From Nitrospirota bacterium (GTDB lineage: Bacteria; Nitrospirota; Nitrospiria; Nitrospirales; Nitrospiraceae), in NCBI GenBank assembly GCA_016207025.1, contig JACQQM010000021.1:1-35977 (forward strand): a stretch of 35,977 nt of DNA, written 5' to 3'. The notes beneath the pieces are model-generated. The model did not search any database and had not been told where the DNA came from. It saw nothing but the letters and a program-made list of their open reading frames with translations. Below are positions 28,686 through 35,977 of this stretch, in pieces. The position numbers and the translations under genes were made by a program. Positions within the stretch are counted from its first letter, which is position 1. Each line of letters starts with the position of its first letter.

Positions 28686-29459
28686 TTAGATAATGCGGCT
28701 GTCCAAATTCCACACCTGGCCGGACGCGTCTTTTAAGAGAGCCACATGGTACACCGTGCGCACGACCTCGCTCAGATCGGCCAAACGTCCGAGCACATGA
28801 TCGCCCGTGACATCTGCGTCTGGCATGGCGCTCCCCGACAGCTCAGTCCTATGCCAGCCCGGGAGGACCGCGTTGACCCGGACGTTATGCGGTCCCCATT
28901 CCAGGGCCGCTGTTTTGACCAGGCCTAGGAGACCTGCCTTCGAGGCTGCATAGGCGGCCTGGCCGGTTCTCCCACGGACGCCAGCGAATGAGCTCACCAC
29001 AATCACCGAGCCCTCCCGCTGTGCAACCATGACCGCGCCGGCTGCCTTGAGGCAGTGAAAGGTGCCCGTCAGGTTGGTTTCTATCGTGTCCGCCCATTGC
29101 TCGGGACGCAGGCGGATCAGGAGGGCACTCGAAGCCAGTCCCGCGCTGCACACCATCACATCAAGTCTTCCCCAGCGGGCAACCACAGCCCGAACCATCG
29201 CCTGCACCTGCTGAGCGTCTCGGATATCCGCGCAGTACGGGTACCCTTCCCCTCCGCTATCTTTGATCGAGGCGGCTGTCCGTTCAGCGTCTTCCTGACG
29301 GAGCCGGTAATGCACGCCGACCCGCCATCCCGCACGCCCGAACTCCAGGCAGATGGCGCGACCAATGCCGCGCGAGCCGCCGGAAACCAGAACCGTGGGA
29401 TGCGTGACCGGGGGAAAATGAGGGGGAATCTCAGCCTGCGGCGGGAGCCGTGTCGGCAT
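28686..29459 (-). CDS. Short-chain dehydrogenase/reductase, FabG-like
   Basis: VLVSGGSRGIGRAICLEFGRAGW, LDVMVCSAGLASSALL, VIVVSSFAGVRGRTGQAAYAASKAGLLGLVKTAALEWGPHNVRVNAVLPG (YxxxK). Confidence 0.92.
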   Translation of the reverse strand: MPTRLPPQAEIPPHFPPVTHPTVLVSGGSRGIGRAICLEFGRAGWRVGVHYRLRQEDAERTAASIKDSGGEGYPYCADIRDAQQVQAMVRAVVARWGRLDVMVCSAGLASSALLIRLRPEQWADTIETNLTGTFHCLKAAGAVMVAQREGSVIVVSSFAGVRGRTGQAAYAASKAGLLGLVKTAALEWGPHNVRVNAVLPGWHRTELSGSAMPDADVTGDHVLGRLADLSEVVRTVYHVALLKDASGQVWNLDSRII

Positions 29460-29544
29460 GCGTGCCTCGCAGGCCGCATTATCCCGGATTCCGCGACGCA
29501 AAGGCAAGCCGGGCAGGAACTCATGGTAACGGAGGCGACTGGTC

Positions 29545-29574
29545 TTGCCGCTCTTGAAGGAGTTATGTTACAAA
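29545..29574 (+). promoter_or_regulatory. Possible promoter of the exported hypothetical at 29601
   Basis: TTGCCG (29545-29550) - N18 - TACAAA (29569-29574) with a TGT extended -10; weak match. Confidence 0.3.
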
Positions 29575-29600
29575 GACGTCCCAAGGAACAGGGGGGCGCT

Positions 29601-30518
29601 ATGGACGTTGATCTGGTCAGGCCAGGACTCGTGGTAGCGGTCTTGGCGGGATGGTCGCTCATGATAGCGACCGGGATAGCCCTGCCGGCTTCTGCTGAGA
29701 CTGCTGAGACTGCAGAGGTTGAGACGATTGCCAATGCGGATGAATATTTCCCGGACACCTTGGGGAGTCGCTGGCAGTATCGAGGTCAGATCTCTGAGGG
29801 GCCTCTCCAGAGGATTACCGGGCGGGGCTTTGTGAATGTGTCCACCGTGAAAGGAGCCGAAACTGTGAAGGGTGTCGCCGTGAAGGTGTTTCACGATACG
29901 AATCCCGGCAACCACGGCCCGTCCGATAGCTATTACCGGCGGGATGCTGCGGGTATTGTGTATTACGGCTCAGAGCCCGGGACCGCCCTCGAGAAGCAAC
30001 TGGTCCCGTATCAGATCGTGCGGTTTCCGCTCGAATATCCCTCCTCGTTTCAGCAGTTTGACCGCAAGGGGCTGAACCTCGGTACTGATCTCGACGGGGA
30101 TGAAAAGGACGAACTGACGGATATGCAAGCGTTGGTCACGGTGGTCGGCAAGGAAACGGTCACCGTGCCTGCCGGTGTGTATCCGGACGCCATCCGTATT
30201 GAGGCACGGATGCGAATGCGCATCCACCTCACTGTGTCGAATCGGACTGTGCTCGGATCTGACGCCATGACGGCATGGTTCGCCAAGGGGATCGGACTGG
30301 TCAAATACGTGGAACGGCAGGAGGTCCCGCCGGTGAGGACGGACCGAGGATGGAGTACCGAGATTACTGAAGAACTGGAAGCCGTGGAAATCAAACCCCC
30401 GCAGGCGTCACTCAGCCGGTGCGAACCCGCGTCGAAGTGTGTTTTCGCTGATCACGCGCGCCACCATGAATTGGCTCAGATAGTCTTCCCCTCCGGCCTT
30501 GGCGCCCACTCCAGATAA
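29601..30518 (+). CDS. Exported hypothetical protein; 3' end antisense to putA
   Basis: MDVDLVRPGLVVAVLAGWSLMIATGIALPASAETAE signal peptide with AxA; mature domain ...YFPDTLGSRWQYRGQISEG... The ORF track start 29055 is antisense to the SDR and unlikely. AGGGGGG before the ATG at 29601. Confidence 0.75.
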   Translation: MDVDLVRPGLVVAVLAGWSLMIATGIALPASAETAETAEVETIANADEYFPDTLGSRWQYRGQISEGPLQRITGRGFVNVSTVKGAETVKGVAVKVFHDTNPGNHGPSDSYYRRDAAGIVYYGSEPGTALEKQLVPYQIVRFPLEYPSSFQQFDRKGLNLGTDLDGDEKDELTDMQALVTVVGKETVTVPAGVYPDAIRIEARMRMRIHLTVSNRTVLGSDAMTAWFAKGIGLVKYVERQEVPPVRTDRGWSTEITEELEAVEIKPPQASLSRCEPASKCVFADHARHHELAQIVFPSGLGAHSR

Positions 30519-33398
30519 GCGATGCCCTCCGAAAGGCTGCCGGCCCACCAGGGCTCCGGTGATCGGACGGTTGATGTAAAGATTCCCCACGTCGAACGAC
30601 TCGTATGCGATCCTGATGTGGTTGGGGCTCCGTGAATACACCCCTCCGGTCAGCGCGTAGGGGGTGGCGTTCGCGAGGCGGATCGCCTCCGCGAAGTCCC
30701 TCGCCCGCATGACAGTCAGCACCGGCCCGAAGATTTCCTCCTGCGCCAGACGGTGAGAGGGGAGGATGTCGGCGAACACGGCCGGACCGATAAAATAGCC
30801 GGCTCCTTGAACCTGTCTTTCGAGCACCAGCCGTCCTTCGCGTTTTCCGATCTCGATGTATGACCGGACTTTGGCTCGCGCACGCTCGTCGATCAGGGGG
30901 CCCATGCGCGTGCCCGGGTCTTCCGGTGGGCCGATCCGCAGGCTCATGACGGCGTCGGCGAGCCGCTGGAGGAACAAGTCATAGATCGACTCATGGACGA
31001 TCGCCCGAGAACAGGCTGAGCATTTTTGTCCCTGATACCCGGTGAAGGAAACCACAACGCCCACCACCGCCTCGTCCAGATCCGCTGTCTCATCAACGAT
31101 AATAGCGTTCTTTCCCCCCATCTCCGCGATCACGCGCTTCACCGCTTGCTGGCCCGGCTCCACGCGTGCGGCATGAGCCAGAATCTGAAGCCCGACTTCC
31201 TTCGATCCCGTGAAGGCGATCACCCGGACTTCGGGGTGTGCAACCAGCACCTGACCGATTTCCGGTCCGCCAGGCACGCATTGAAGCATTCCCGCAGGCA
31301 CCCCTGCCTCGGTCAGCAGTTCGGTTAGCAGATAGCCCATCACCGGTGCGCGTTCCGAAGGTTTGAAGATCACGACGTTCCCGGTAACTAACGCGGCGGA
31401 CACGAGCCCGGTGGGGATCGCGAGGGGGAAATTCCAGGGGGAGATCACCGCGGTCAGTCCTCGCGGGGAACGGATCAGGTGGTTCAACTCCCCCGGCTCG
31501 TGCCCCAGACGATGCGGGCGTGAGATCCGGCGCATGTCCCGCGCATAGAATTCGAGAAAGTCGATCGCTTCCGCCACGTCCGCGTCGGCTTCACGCCAGG
31601 GCTTGCCCGTTTCAAAGATCTCCCAGGCGGCAAGTTCGAAGCGCCGCCGGCGCATGGCGGCGGCCGCGCTGATCAAGATGTCCGCCCGATGCGCAGGTGG
31701 CGTCGCACGCCATTCCTGTGACCTTGAAAGCGCTGTCTTGACAACCCGATTGAGATCGGCGGGAGCGTAGCCGCGCAGCCGACCGACAACCTCATCCGGC
31801 GCACTCGGGTTGCGTGAGACGAGATCCGACCCTGACGGCTTCACTCCGGCTGGCACCGGGTAAGAGAAGGTCTGGCCCAGGCGTGCCCTGACGGTGGCGA
31901 TCGCCTCCGTCAAGGCGGCTCGGGAAGACGCCCTCGAGAAATCCGTATGGGGTTCGTTGACGAACCGTTCGACTTGTTCCGCTCGGGAAACGTTCGGATC
32001 GCTGACTTGGACCTGATCCGGGGTGGCGCGCCAGGAAGTCGCCGACCGGGGCGGGCTCAGCAGGATTTCCAAGGGCTCGGATTCGGCGTATTCCTTGCGC
32101 AGGAACGATTCGTTCGAGGTGTTTTCCAGGAGGCGACGTACCAAGTAGGCCATGCCAGGGAGGAGTTCTCCCACCGGAGTGTAAATCCGGACACGTCGTC
32201 CGGATTCAGCGACGGCGGCCTGGAGCGGTTCGGCCATGCCAAAGATCATCTGGAATTCGCAGGCCTGCGGTTGCAGTCCAGCCTGCTGGGCGGCCGCTGC
32301 GGCATGGGCCAGGCTGCGAAGATTGTGCGTGCCGAATGCGGGTCGAATATGGCCCGCATGATGAATGAGAAGCTGGCTCAGCGCCTCGTAGTTGCGATCC
32401 GTTTCCGCCTTGTTCTCGAAGGCCGGGGATGTCCAGGCCCGTTGTCGGTAACGAATTGTGTCAGAATCCCAATACGCCCCCTTGACCAAGCGAATGGTGA
32501 TGGGGGCTCTTCGGTCCTGGGCCCATCGGATCAGGCTGTCTATGTCGGCGGCGGTCTCCTTCAGATAGGCTTGGATTGCGATCCCGCCGTAAGGATAGGA
32601 GCGGTAGGCTTCCTCGGACAAGAGCCGTGTGAAAATCATCAGGGTCAGATCCTTCAGTTCCGCCTGCTCCATATCGAATGTGATGACTGCCGGCAGGGTC
32701 ATGGCCAGATCGAGGATCGGACGGAGACGTCCAGCAACCGCTCGGAAACTGCCCTCGGGATCAATGGGGTCCAATTGGGAATAGAGCGCCGACAGTTTGA
32801 CCGACAGATGAACCCTGGGGACGGGCCCTAGGTGATCATGCTCCAGTCTTGGGTTGGCGGGCCAGGCAGCCGCGGCTTTTCCGAGGAGCCTCAAGGCCTC
32901 GAGGCAGCGATCTCGGTACTGGTCAGCCTCTCGCTCGCTGACCGTGGCTTCTCCCAGTAAATCAACCGAATGGCCGCGTCCCTTCGTCCAGAGTTGCGAA
33001 AGAACCGGTACGGCGTCGTCAATCGTGGCGCCGGCAATAAACGTGCTAGCCATCTGCTGGATTTGCCGGCGAAGCGACTGGGCGCTCAAACGGGAGCCGA
33101 GCCGGGTGGCAGAGAGAGCCCGCAGTCCCCACTGGAGGGGCGGCGCCATGGCCTCCGTTCCGCCAAAGTATTCCTCCGCAAGCCTGGCGACCTGCGTGTC
33201 ATTGCGAAGGGACGGCAGGACGTCGATAAAGCGAAATAGTTGAACCTTGAACGCTTCGTCCTTCATGCACCATTCCAGCAGCGTCCCGGACCACCAGCGA
33301 GGGGTAAAGACGGTCGGAGAGAGCCCTGCGGATCGCTCGGCGAGTTCTTGCCCGATGCGACGAATGAGGGATTCGAGTGCGGAGTCGTCGAACTTCAT
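30408..33398 (-). CDS. putA: Bifunctional proline dehydrogenase / L-glutamate gamma-semialdehyde (P5C) dehydrogenase
   Basis: PRODH motifs (IRLVKGAYWDSDTIRYRQRAW, FGTHNLRSLAHAA, RVRIYTPVGELLPGMAYLVRRLLENTSNESFLR) and ALDH motifs (VISPWNFPLAIPTG, AFTGSKEVG, AEMGGKNAIIVDE, GYQGQKCSACSR, EEIFGPVLTV). MKFDDSAL start preferred at 33398. Confidence 0.95.
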   Translation of the reverse strand: MKFDDSALESLIRRIGQELAERSAGLSPTVFTPRWWSGTLLEWCMKDEAFKVQLFRFIDVLPSLRNDTQVARLAEEYFGGTEAMAPPLQWGLRALSATRLGSRLSAQSLRRQIQQMASTFIAGATIDDAVPVLSQLWTKGRGHSVDLLGEATVSEREADQYRDRCLEALRLLGKAAAAWPANPRLEHDHLGPVPRVHLSVKLSALYSQLDPIDPEGSFRAVAGRLRPILDLAMTLPAVITFDMEQAELKDLTLMIFTRLLSEEAYRSYPYGGIAIQAYLKETAADIDSLIRWAQDRRAPITIRLVKGAYWDSDTIRYRQRAWTSPAFENKAETDRNYEALSQLLIHHAGHIRPAFGTHNLRSLAHAAAAAQQAGLQPQACEFQMIFGMAEPLQAAVAESGRRVRIYTPVGELLPGMAYLVRRLLENTSNESFLRKEYAESEPLEILLSPPRSATSWRATPDQVQVSDPNVSRAEQVERFVNEPHTDFSRASSRAALTEAIATVRARLGQTFSYPVPAGVKPSGSDLVSRNPSAPDEVVGRLRGYAPADLNRVVKTALSRSQEWRATPPAHRADILISAAAAMRRRRFELAAWEIFETGKPWREADADVAEAIDFLEFYARDMRRISRPHRLGHEPGELNHLIRSPRGLTAVISPWNFPLAIPTGLVSAALVTGNVVIFKPSERAPVMGYLLTELLTEAGVPAGMLQCVPGGPEIGQVLVAHPEVRVIAFTGSKEVGLQILAHAARVEPGQQAVKRVIAEMGGKNAIIVDETADLDEAVVGVVVSFTGYQGQKCSACSRAIVHESIYDLFLQRLADAVMSLRIGPPEDPGTRMGPLIDERARAKVRSYIEIGKREGRLVLERQVQGAGYFIGPAVFADILPSHRLAQEEIFGPVLTVMRARDFAEAIRLANATPYALTGGVYSRSPNHIRIAYESFDVGNLYINRPITGALVGRQPFGGHRLSGVGAKAGGEDYLSQFMVARVISENTLRRGFAPAE

Positions 33399-33451
33399 AA
33401 CGCTGATCCGTAACAGGTCAATCTTCCTGACTGTTAGTATACAAGATTTAT

Positions 33452-33480
33452 TTGAAAATCCCTCAGCGGATGGATATAAT
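33452..33480 (+). promoter_or_regulatory. Candidate sigma70-type promoter of the desaturase gene
   Basis: TTGAAA (33452-33457) - N17 - TATAAT (33475-33480), 75 nt upstream of the ATG at 33555; near-consensus. Confidence 0.7.
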
Positions 33481-33554
33481 GACACGATTTTTTGTGGTCG
33501 AAGGTCGCCGAGCGAAGACCCTTAAGGCCAATCCATAAAGGGGGTGGAGAGAAG

Positions 33555-34388
33555 ATGACAGAAGAGAGATCTCGACAGCTGGACTATCCAGTCATCGCGT
33601 TATTTTCCGTCGTCTGTCTCGCCACCCTTGTCGGTGTGCCGCTCTTCGCCTACTTGCACGGCTTTACGATCTTCGATTGGACCATGTTCGCCCTCCTCTA
33701 TATGGCCAGCGGGCTCGGGATCACGGTCGGCTATCATCGTCTCATCTCACACCGAAGTTTTGAGTGCCCTGAATGGGTCAAGGCGTGCTTGCTGGTGGTC
33801 GGCGGGTGGGCGCTTGAAAATTCTGCGCTCAGGTGGTGTGCGGATCATATCCGGCACCATGCGCGGTGCGACCAGGAAGAAGATCCCTACAATGCGACCA
33901 AGGGGTTTTGGTATAGCCACTGCGGCTGGATTTTTGTGAAATCTCCTTATCGGGCGGAGAAATACGAGATTACACTGCGGAAAGATCCGTTGATCATGTG
34001 GCAGCACCGGTACTATGTCCCGATCGTGATTTCGGGGCTGGCGCTTCCGTTCGTTGCAGGTCTGGTGCACGGAGGCTGGATAGGAGGGTTGAGTTGCTTC
34101 CTGCTCGCCGGGGTGTGCCGTGTCTTCTTCGTCCTCAATTCCACGTTCTGCATTAATTCCATCTGCCACATGTGGGGGGCGCAGCCGCATGGCACCGAAG
34201 ACAGCAGTCGGGACAGTTGGTGGGTTTCCCTTGTGACCTTCGGGGAAGGGTATCACAACTACCACCACATGTATCTTCGGGACTATCGCAACGGCCCGAA
34301 GTGGTATAACTTCGATCCATCCAAGTGGCTGATTTTTACCTTGTCGAAAGTCGGGTTTGCATACAACCTCCAGCGATATCGAGCCTGA
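33555..34388 (+). CDS. Membrane fatty acid desaturase, delta-9 acyl-CoA desaturase-like family
   Basis: Three His boxes: HRLISH, HIRHH, HNYHH; multiple hydrophobic segments; Shine-Dalgarno GGAGAGAAG. Confidence 0.93.
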   Translation: MTEERSRQLDYPVIALFSVVCLATLVGVPLFAYLHGFTIFDWTMFALLYMASGLGITVGYHRLISHRSFECPEWVKACLLVVGGWALENSALRWCADHIRHHARCDQEEDPYNATKGFWYSHCGWIFVKSPYRAEKYEITLRKDPLIMWQHRYYVPIVISGLALPFVAGLVHGGWIGGLSCFLLAGVCRVFFVLNSTFCINSICHMWGAQPHGTEDSSRDSWWVSLVTFGEGYHNYHHMYLRDYRNGPKWYNFDPSKWLIFTLSKVGFAYNLQRYRA

Positions 34389-34508
34389 CGGCTTCTTTCC
34401 TCGTTTCGCCCTTCGTCTTCTTGCGCCACTCCCCCTTGTCTCGCGGGAGAAAGATGGCGTATCATGAAAGCCATCTCCACTCGCCCTCCATTCGCCAGGT
34501 CGTGACCG

Positions 34509-35900
34509 ATGACCGCGAACCCAATGGCCTCTCCCAGTGACGCCGAGATCATCCTCAATTGCATCAGCGATGGGGTGATCACCATTGATCTCAACAAGCG
34601 CATCACGTTTATCAACCGCGCGATGCGCCAGTTGCTCGGGTATGACGAGGAGATCACGGGCCAACTCCTGGCGTGCGACGTGCTGGTCCAGAGCAACATC
34701 TGCACGACCGACGAATGCGTGCTCGAGCGCGCGCTTAAAGGTGAACGGGTGTCAAATTATGAGGCGTTCATCCGGCGCCGGGATGGTCGGCTTGTTCCGA
34801 CCAGCATCAATACGGACTTTCTGCGCGACGAGCAGGGGCGATTGATCGGGCTCATCGAGGTGATCCGTGACATTTCGATTCCGAAGGAGCTCACCGCCAA
34901 AGCGGCCGAGGTCAACGAGCTCAAACAGCGGCTCGGTGAACAGTCCAAGTTTGAAAACATTGTGGGGCGAAGCCGCCGGATGCGGGAGATCTTTTCGCTG
35001 CTGCCTGCCGTGGCGAATTCCAAAACGTCCGTGCTCATTTCAGGAGAGAGCGGCACCGGGAAAGAGCTCATTGCATATGCGATTCATGCGAACAGCCCCA
35101 GAAAAGACAAGCCGTTTGTTGTCGTCAATTGCTCGGCGTTGTCTGAGGGTATTCTGGAGAGCGAGCTCTTTGGCCACGTCAAGGGCGCCTTTACGGGTGC
35201 CTATTACGATAAGCTCGGGCGATTCGAGTTAGCTGACGAGGGAACGATCTTCCTGGACGAAATCGGGGAGGTCAGCCTTGCCACGCAGGTCAAGTTGCTC
35301 CGTGTGCTCGAGAAGGAGGAGTTTGAACGAGTTGGCGGGACCAAGACCACCAAGGTCGATGTGCGGATCATAGCCGCATCGAATCGGGATCTTGCTCAGG
35401 CGGTCAAAAAAGGAACGTTTCGCGAGGACCTCTATTATAGAATCCGCGTGTTTCCGATTGAATTGCCGCCCTTGAGGGAACGCAGGAGCGACCTCCCGTT
35501 GCTGGTGCGACATTTCATCGAGAAGTTCAACCATGAACTGGGGAAGCAGATTCGGCAGGTGTCCCCTGACGCATTAGAAGTTCTGGAGGCCTATTCGTAT
35601 CCGGGAAATGTTCGCGAGTTGCAGAACATCATTGAGCATGCGTTTGTCTGCTGCGAAGATGATGTGATTCGGCTCGAGCATTTACCGAAAGATATCCAGC
35701 AGCAACCGATCGAGAAAGGACGGGATCATACGACAAGCGGTTCTTTGAAATTGATGGAACGTGATACCATTCTGAAGGTCCTCGAAAAAACAGGATGGCG
35801 ATACAAAAGCGCTTCTCAACAGCTTGGAATTAGCCGTTCAACCCTCTGGAGAAAACTTCGACACTTCGGAATCCAGCCTCGCAAAAACGTAGCAGTTTAG
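34509..35900 (+). CDS. PAS-domain sigma54-dependent transcriptional activator (AAA+ plus Fis-type HTH, no receiver domain)
   Basis: N-terminal PAS (ILNCISDGVITIDLNKRITFINRAMRQLLGY), GESGTGKE Walker A, ELFGHVKGAFTGAYYDKLGRFELADEGTIFLDEI (GAFTGA loop), YPGNVRELQNIIEHA, C-terminal HTH (YKSASQQLGISRSTLWRKLRHFGI). Confidence 0.95.
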   Translation: MTANPMASPSDAEIILNCISDGVITIDLNKRITFINRAMRQLLGYDEEITGQLLACDVLVQSNICTTDECVLERALKGERVSNYEAFIRRRDGRLVPTSINTDFLRDEQGRLIGLIEVIRDISIPKELTAKAAEVNELKQRLGEQSKFENIVGRSRRMREIFSLLPAVANSKTSVLISGESGTGKELIAYAIHANSPRKDKPFVVVNCSALSEGILESELFGHVKGAFTGAYYDKLGRFELADEGTIFLDEIGEVSLATQVKLLRVLEKEEFERVGGTKTTKVDVRIIAASNRDLAQAVKKGTFREDLYYRIRVFPIELPPLRERRSDLPLLVRHFIEKFNHELGKQIRQVSPDALEVLEAYSYPGNVRELQNIIEHAFVCCEDDVIRLEHLPKDIQQQPIEKGRDHTTSGSLKLMERDTILKVLEKTGWRYKSASQQLGISRSTLWRKLRHFGIQPRKNVAV

Positions 35901-35977
35901 TGCCATCCTTGTGTCATCCCGGTAACGTAAAATAATTATAGATTAATCAATACCTTACAATCATTATTTTAATTTTA

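Noticed and set aside
29055-29600. N-terminal extension of the exported hypothetical given by the ORF track
   Set aside because: Antisense to the SDR coding region; a signal peptide and Shine-Dalgarno support a start at 29601.

Overview
This is a GC-rich, gene-dense bacterial chromosomal window of about 36 kb, almost entirely housekeeping and central-metabolism genes. From gene content and protein style I lean towards a Nitrospira-like organism, at low confidence. In order it carries: a partial DUF255/thioredoxin-like protein (-), ACT-domain malic enzyme, monoheme cytochrome c (-), a C-terminal J-domain protein, RNase D, ArsC/Spx-like protein (-), a small CxxC protein, a two-gene secreted/membrane hypothetical pair (-), citrate synthase, a small hypothetical (-), GYD-domain protein, fumarase class II, FprA/GltD-like NADPH oxidoreductase, NAD kinase (-), ClpC, TsaD, HflX, endonuclease III, YicC, Gmk, RpoZ, CoaBC, a TPR protein, AroQ, EF-P, AccB, AccC, ThiE, BioD (-), an SDR (-), an exported hypothetical, PutA (-), a delta-9-type desaturase and a PAS/sigma54-activator regulator. 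I saw no CRISPR array, mobile element, rRNA or tRNA, and no new multi-gene defence-like system. The strongest non-routine signal is hflX. Its conserved N-terminus extends upstream of every ATG/GTG/TTG codon, to an ATT codon placed 8 nt after an AAGGAG Shine-Dalgarno that overlaps the tsaD stop, and it lies in the same frame as tsaD. Other points are two convergent gene pairs that share a CTAG palindrome as stop codons on both strands, a 111-bp antisense overlap of the 3' ends of putA and an exported protein, several good sigma70-like promoters, and structured leader/intergenic RNA candidates. All calls come from reading the sequence; no database search was run.
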